NCBI GenBank assembly: GCA_017936025.1
Contig: JAGBGL010000057.1
Location: 1-8,811 of the forward strand
DNA: 8,811 nucleotides
Direction: 5' to 3'
Source of the DNA: Bacillota bacterium
Lineage (GTDB): Bacteria > Bacillota > Clostridia > Peptostreptococcales > Anaerovoracaceae
Positions 5,365-8,811 of this stretch are shown piece by piece. A program made the translations under genes and the position numbers. Under the pieces are notes generated by a model. That model was not told the origin of the DNA, searched no databases, and saw only the letters and a list, made by a program, of their open reading frames with translations. The stretch's first letter is position 1; each line of letters starts with the position of its first letter.

Positions 5365-7026
5365 TTAGCATTTGCTGATAGCGTCCTGGATTCTTGCTCT
5401 TGTTCTTTCTTCGCCCAGGATCTGCTGGATTTCCCATACGTCAGGAGACTGGCTTCTGCCCATAACTGCGATACGGATCAGAGTACTTACATCGCCTACG
5501 TGACCTTTATACTGGTCAGGGTTTTTCTTAAAGTCTTTAGGTCTTACTGCGTAACCCAGTTCGTCAGTGATAGTTCTGATCTTTTCAAACCACTGGCTCT
5601 GGTCGTCCGCATGATCATAAGTTTCCAGATATTTTTCCAGAATGATCTTAGCATCAGTTGCAGCGTTTTCAGGATAAGCATCCTGGATAGTAAAGTATTC
5701 ATCGTAGAAATAGCTGATGAAATCAAAAATCTGTTTTCCGTATACCAGGTCTTTTCTAGGTTTCTTGTCGTTTCTTCCCAGATCCAGGATTTTTTCCAGG
5801 TATTCTTCGTTGCCTTCAAACAGCGGCAGGATTTCAGGTTTGAATTCCGCGGACCAGTCTTTCATGAACTGGCAGAGTCTTTCTGCAGGCAGTTTCAGCA
5901 GAGCATCTTTGGAAACGTCGTTCAGCTTGTTCAGGTCGAACAGTGCACCGGAGTTGGACATTTTTTCAGCAGTGAAGATGAATTCTTCGATAGCTGCTTC
6001 CGGATTTTCGATTCTCCATTCTTCGAAGTTGGAGTTGAGAACTGTCAGCAGATATTCTCTGATTGCTTCCGGCATGTAGCCTTCCTGTCTGTAGAAATCC
6101 AGAGACAGTTCAGGGTCCTTTCTCTTGGACAGTTTTCTCTTGTTGCCTGTTTCTTCGTCGATTTTCATCAGTACTGCAGTGTGGCAGTAGATAGGCATCT
6201 TGAAGTTCAGTTTTTCGAACAGTTCTACGTGGATAGGCAGGGAAGCCAGCCATTCTTCACCACGTACAACGTGTGTAGTTCTCATCAGGTAATCATCCAC
6301 TGCGTGTGCGAAGTGGTATGTAGGGATTCCTGTAGCTTTCAGGATTACAACGTCCTGGAAGTTTTCAGGCATTGTCAGTGTTCCTCTGATGTCGTCTTCT
6401 ACAGAAATGATTCTTGCTTTTTCAGGGTCAGGGTTTCCGCCGGACTTCAGTCTTACAACGTAAGGTTTTCCTGCAGCCAGGTTCGCTTCGATCTCTTCCA
6501 TAGTCAGGTTTCTGGAAACTGCGAATTCACCGTAGATACCCGGAGTCTGTTTGTTTGCTTCCTGTCCGTCACGGATAGCCTGGATCTCATCAGCAGTCAG
6601 AAAGCATGGATATGCCAGCCCCTGTTTCATCAGGTCCTTTACATAGCACTGATAAATTTCGCCTCTCTGGCTCTGATAGTATGGGCCGTAGTCACCTTTG
6701 AAGCCGTCCATTGTAACGCCTTCGTCAAAGTCGATGCCGAAGAAGTCCAGAGATGTGATTATTGTTTCAACAGCACCTTCCACGTATCTCTTATCGTCAG
6801 TGTCTTCGATTCTCAGGTAGAACACGCCGTCACTCTGACGCGCCAGTCTTTCGTCAACGAACGCTCCGTACAGGTTGCCCAGGTGAATGAAGCCTGTAGG
6901 GGAAGGTCCCAGTCTTGTGACTTTTGCACCTTCAGGCAGCTGTCTTGGCGGATAGATAGTTTCGTAATCCGCAGGAGTCTTGTCTATGTGCGGAAACAGC
7001 ATTTCCGCCAGTTTATTATAATCCAT
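5365..7026 (-). CDS. gltX: Glutamate--tRNA ligase, class I, 553 aa
   Basis: This enzyme charges tRNA(Glu) with glutamate in the cytoplasm. It may also misacylate tRNA(Gln) if the organism uses the amidotransferase route; that cannot be judged here. The catalytic Rossmann domain shows GPSPTGFIHLGNLYGAF, whose HLGN (residues 48-51) is the HIGH signature. FYLRIEDTDDKR follows near residues 69-80. The KMSKS loop is KLSKR (298-302) within GNKRKLSKRKDPELSLDF. The C-terminal third (from about 330) is the helical anticodon-binding part. The protein is longer than the usual bacterial GltX of about 470-490 residues and has the extended N-terminus (MDYNKLAEMLFPHIDKTPAD) seen in a clostridial subgroup. 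The ATG at 7026 has an AAAGGAAG ribosome site 6 bp upstream. It lies 93 bp downstream of cca on the same strand but has its own promoter. Codon use suggests strong expression. Confidence 0.93.
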   Translation of the reverse strand: MDYNKLAEMLFPHIDKTPADYETIYPPRQLPEGAKVTRLGPSPTGFIHLGNLYGAFVDERLARQSDGVFYLRIEDTDDKRYVEGAVETIITSLDFFGIDFDEGVTMDGFKGDYGPYYQSQRGEIYQCYVKDLMKQGLAYPCFLTADEIQAIRDGQEANKQTPGIYGEFAVSRNLTMEEIEANLAAGKPYVVRLKSGGNPDPEKARIISVEDDIRGTLTMPENFQDVVILKATGIPTYHFAHAVDDYLMRTTHVVRGEEWLASLPIHVELFEKLNFKMPIYCHTAVLMKIDEETGNKRKLSKRKDPELSLDFYRQEGYMPEAIREYLLTVLNSNFEEWRIENPEAAIEEFIFTAEKMSNSGALFDLNKLNDVSKDALLKLPAERLCQFMKDWSAEFKPEILPLFEGNEEYLEKILDLGRNDKKPRKDLVYGKQIFDFISYFYDEYFTIQDAYPENAATDAKIILEKYLETYDHADDQSQWFEKIRTITDELGYAVRPKDFKKNPDQYKGHVGDVSTLIRIAVMGRSQSPDVWEIQQILGEERTRARIQDAISKC

Positions 7027-7105
7027 GATTTTCTTCCTTTCTTGGTTTTAAGTCTGTTTTATATCTGCGTGCGCGTGTCTTCTGACGCATGGGCACACTA
7101 CTCTT

Positions 7106-7134
7106 ATTTTACTATGGATTCAGGACTGTCGCAA
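7106..7134 (-). promoter_or_regulatory. gltX promoter overlapping the 3' end of cca
   Basis: On the - strand, TTGCGA (7134-7129, 4 of 6 to TTGACA) is separated by exactly 17 bp from TAAAAT (7111-7106, 5 of 6 to TATAAT). Transcription would start near 7099, giving a leader of about 73 nt. The -35 box lies within the last codons of cca, whose stop is at 7120-7122. I see no T-box antiterminator signature in the leader. Confidence 0.6.
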
Positions 7135-8454
7135 GATTTTAATTGATTCCATCAGAGCTTGTCTTTCGTTCGGAAGCTTTCCTTCAATGACCTGTTCCAG
7201 CAGAATTTTAAGGATCCGTCCGATTTCGGGCCCTTGAGGGATGCCTGCATCCATAAGATCCCGCCCGCTGACCGCAAGGTCTTTCATGGAAAAGCACTGC
7301 TGCCCAGCCAGAACTTCATCGACCAGATCGTTGAACGCCAGGATGTTTTCTGCGCGGCCGCCTGTAAATGCCGGGTTCTGGCTCTTCACATCGGCTAATT
7401 CCAATTCGATCAGCATTCGCAGGCGCGGCTCACCCAGTTTTGCCAGACATCTTCTCGCGTGCCGCTGTGTCTGCTGGAAAACGATTTTGTGGGCATCGAT
7501 TACGGCTATTACATCTTCGCGTGTCTCATTATCATATTTCAGTCTCCGCATCACCGAATTTGTGATCCCGGCTCCGGTGGCTTCGTGTCCGTAGAAGTGC
7601 CCCCAGTCTTCATCTGTGACGGTCATCGTGGACGGTTTTCCAATGTCGTGGAAGAACGCCGCCAGCCGTAATTTAGGATCTGCAGGAATGTGCTGCAGGA
7701 CATGCAGCGTATGCTCCCACACATCATATATATGGTAATCATTTTTCTGATCCAGGTCGAACATCGGCCTGATTTCAGGAATGAAATCTGCGATTATTTC
7801 ACGGTGCTCTCTCAGCACTCCGGAAGCGGCAGGTCCGCACAGCAGTTTGTCGAACTCTGTTCTGATGCGCTCGACAGCGACACGTTTCAGCAGAGGAAGA
7901 CATTCATACATGGCGTCAGCCGTTGAATTTTCAGTTACATAGTCTAATTGCGATGCGAAACGGATGCATCTCAGAATTCTCAGTGAATCTTCGGTGAATC
8001 TTTGTGCCGGTTCGCCTACGCACCTCAGCAGCCCACAGGCCAGGTCGCTCTGTCCGCCGAACGGGTCGACCAGGCCGGCTGTATCGTTATAAGCCATAGC
8101 GTTTATGGTGAAATCTCTGCGAGCGAGGTCATCCTCGATTTTTGAGGTAAATGTCACCTCATCAGGTCTGCGGCCATCCGAATATTCGCCATCGATGCGG
8201 TAGGTCGTGATCTCAAAGGCTTCCCCGTCCATCAGAACCGTCAGTGTACCGTGCTGCAGTCCGGTTTCTATGACCCTGAAATTGTTGAATACTGATTCCA
8301 TTTCATCCGGCGTCGCGCTGGTGCAAAGATCCCAGTCGTTCGGCTCGCGGCCCAGCAGGCTGTCACGCACGCAGCCGCCCACAGCGAAAGCTTCGAAGCC
8401 TGCTGCCTGCAGTATTGATATTAAATTTTTTACCTTTACGGGCAGTCTGATCAT
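7120..8454 (-). CDS. cca: CCA tRNA nucleotidyltransferase with HD domain, 444 aa
   Basis: This enzyme adds or repairs the 3'-CCA end of tRNAs. The class II nucleotidyltransferase head shows AFAVGGCVRDSLLG (GGxVRD at residues 26-31) and the metal-binding DWD (40-42), followed by RRDFTINAMA (112-121). EDSLRILRCIRFA (155-167) and ERIRTEFDKLL (195-205) are the base-selecting and neck motifs. An HD domain follows, with AAFFHDIGKP (HD 269-270) and GHEATG, so this is the CCA-adding type with an extra phosphohydrolase domain. ATG 8454 is chosen because AGGAG lies 9 bp upstream and the motif spacing fits. The frame stays open to an ATG at 8613, but that 53-residue extension is mostly the translated 24-bp repeat and has no counterpart in the family. 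Codon use is more mixed than in gltX. cca and gltX lie in the same direction and may share some readthrough transcription. Confidence 0.92.
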   Translation of the reverse strand: MIRLPVKVKNLISILQAAGFEAFAVGGCVRDSLLGREPNDWDLCTSATPDEMESVFNNFRVIETGLQHGTLTVLMDGEAFEITTYRIDGEYSDGRRPDEVTFTSKIEDDLARRDFTINAMAYNDTAGLVDPFGGQSDLACGLLRCVGEPAQRFTEDSLRILRCIRFASQLDYVTENSTADAMYECLPLLKRVAVERIRTEFDKLLCGPAASGVLREHREIIADFIPEIRPMFDLDQKNDYHIYDVWEHTLHVLQHIPADPKLRLAAFFHDIGKPSTMTVTDEDWGHFYGHEATGAGITNSVMRRLKYDNETREDVIAVIDAHKIVFQQTQRHARRCLAKLGEPRLRMLIELELADVKSQNPAFTGGRAENILAFNDLVDEVLAGQQCFSMKDLAVSGRDLMDAGIPQGPEIGRILKILLEQVIEGKLPNERQALMESIKILRQS

Positions 8455-8463
8455 GAGTGTAAT

Positions 8464-8468
8464 CTCCT
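8464..8468 (-). promoter_or_regulatory. Ribosome site that decides the cca start
   Basis: AGGAG on the - strand (8468-8464) lies 9 bp before ATG 8454 and supports this start over the upstream in-frame ATGs. Confidence 0.75.
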
Positions 8469-8491
8469 GAATATGTTGCTTGTCCGCATCC

Positions 8492-8563
8492 CCCGGGTTA
8501 CTCTTAGCCGTAACACCCGGGTTACTCTTAGCCGTAACACCCGGGTTACTCTTGGATGTAACC
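8492..8563. repeat. 24-bp tandem repeat, three copies
   Basis: Two identical 24-bp units (8492-8515 and 8516-8539) start with CCCGGGTTAC and end with CCGTAACA. A third unit (8540-8563) keeps the first half and then diverges to GGATGTAACC. Each unit holds a dyad of GTTAC and GTAAC separated by 8 bases. In the divergent third copy the arms are still intact, so the dyad seems to be what is kept. The unit length is a multiple of three and leaves the cca frame open on the - strand. The repeat lies 38 bp upstream of the cca start codon, in its leader. Confidence 0.9.
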
Positions 8564-8577
8564 ATTTGCGGGGTTTC

Positions 8578-8611
8578 GCGGTTTGGTTGCGAAAAACAGT
8601 ATCCAAACCGC
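8578..8611. repeat. 9-bp perfect inverted repeat in the cca leader
   Basis: GCGGTTTGG (8578-8586) and CCAAACCGC (8603-8611) are perfect complements separated by 16 bases. On the - strand this would be a stem-loop in the first part of the cca leader if transcription starts near 8626. No T run follows on that strand. Confidence 0.6.
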
Positions 8612-8632
8612 AAACTGATTGCTATTGGTTAC

Positions 8633-8641
8633 ATTTTACCA
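8633..8641 (-). promoter_or_regulatory. Candidate extended -10 promoter for cca
   Basis: On the - strand TGG-TAAAAT (8641-8633) is an extended -10 element. No good -35 lies 17 bp upstream (ACGCAT), as is tolerated with extended -10 promoters. Transcription would start near 8626, giving a leader of about 170 nt that contains the 9-bp hairpin and the 24-bp repeats. Confidence 0.35.
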
Positions 8642-8736
8642 CAGGAGTTTTGCGCATGCGTAACCATTTAGTGAAAAAACGGAGTTGTTTACGATTTTCG
8701 GTAACCCGGAAGCGAAATGTCCCTATTTGGTTACGA

Positions 8737-8772
8737 GCTATAGGGTAGACGCAGGCTATAGGGCAGTTGCAG
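8737..8772. repeat. 18-bp imperfect tandem repeat
   Basis: Two 18-bp units (8737-8754 and 8755-8772) share GCTATAGGG and end in GCAG, agreeing at 15 of 18 positions. CCCTAT at 8721-8726 is the inverse of the ATAGGG in each copy. The role is unknown. Confidence 0.75.
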
Positions 8773-8811
8773 ATCTTTGATGTTATGTAACTGCATGCTA
8801 AAAATATATAA

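Larger units (their letters stand above)
8497..8791. repeat. Dispersed GTTAC / GTAAC motif cluster upstream of cca
   Basis: This 357-bp stretch (8455-8811) has no convincing gene but has eleven copies of GTTAC or its complement GTAAC: 8497, 8510, 8521, 8534, 8545, 8558, 8628, 8660, 8701, 8730 and 8787. Fewer than one would be expected by chance in 300 bp. The copies in the tandem repeat form three dyads with 8-bp spacers. Further right, GGTTAC 8627-8632 faces GTAACC 8660-8665, and GGTAACC 8700-8706 faces GGTTAC 8729-8734. They may be operator sites for an unknown dimeric protein or a decayed repeat element. Confidence 0.7.

Noticed and set aside
7027..7099. T-box riboswitch in the gltX leader
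   Set aside because: The leader of about 73 nt is too short, and I see no T-box consensus or terminator/antiterminator pair.
5500..7146. Long + strand open frame of 548 codons over gltX
   Set aside because: It is the complement of gltX, which has clear HIGH and KMSKS motifs; the + strand product is rich in Phe, Cys and Ser and shows no known domain.
8492..8563. CRISPR array
   Set aside because: The 24-bp units abut directly with no spacers, and there are no cas genes.
8473..8748. Small + strand open frames over the cca upstream repeats
   Set aside because: They are translations of the 24-bp repeat and lack ribosome sites or recognisable domains.

Overview
The window looks like chromosome of an anaerobic, moderate-G+C member of the Clostridia. 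The evidence is the AGGAG-type ribosome sites, the DUF5688-like protein, the clostridial-style glutamyl-tRNA synthetase and the membrane-anchored LuxR regulator. An amino-acid-fermenting gut Clostridium relative (Anaerovoracaceae-like) would fit, but that is an inference and no marker here settles the genus.

Left part (1-1695, + strand): the last codons of a gene that resembles S-adenosylhomocysteine hydrolase, then a short DUF5688-like protein, then a seven-helix membrane protein with a C-terminal LuxR-type DNA-binding domain. The last two are only 20 bp apart and end at a clean intrinsic terminator.

Centre (1696-5188, + strand): a control region packed with perfect palindromes precedes an APC-superfamily permease. 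The permease is followed by a saccharopine-dehydrogenase-family oxidoreductase. Both genes have strong Shine-Dalgarno sites and a narrow codon set (mostly AGA for Arg, CTG for Leu), which suggests high expression. The simplest reading is a sensor-regulator next to an 'import and oxidise' pair for an amino acid, opine or polyamine-like compound. The substrate cannot be read from the sequence.

Convergent junction (5097-5364): 268 bp almost entirely made of nested hairpins. There is a terminator for the + strand operon, two roughly 40-bp units of identical architecture (TAT loop, CGC bulge) but different stem sequences, a bidirectional terminator, and one more hairpin. A 16-bp direct repeat lies in the first and last hairpins. 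This is the least explained structure in the window.

Right part (5365-8811, - strand): housekeeping genes for glutamyl-tRNA synthetase (gltX) and the CCA-adding enzyme (cca), with a good gltX promoter overlapping the end of cca. Upstream of cca, 357 bp without a convincing gene contain a 24-bp tandem repeat, eleven GTTAC/GTAAC motifs and an 18-bp tandem repeat. This is either an unusual control region or a repeat-rich remnant.
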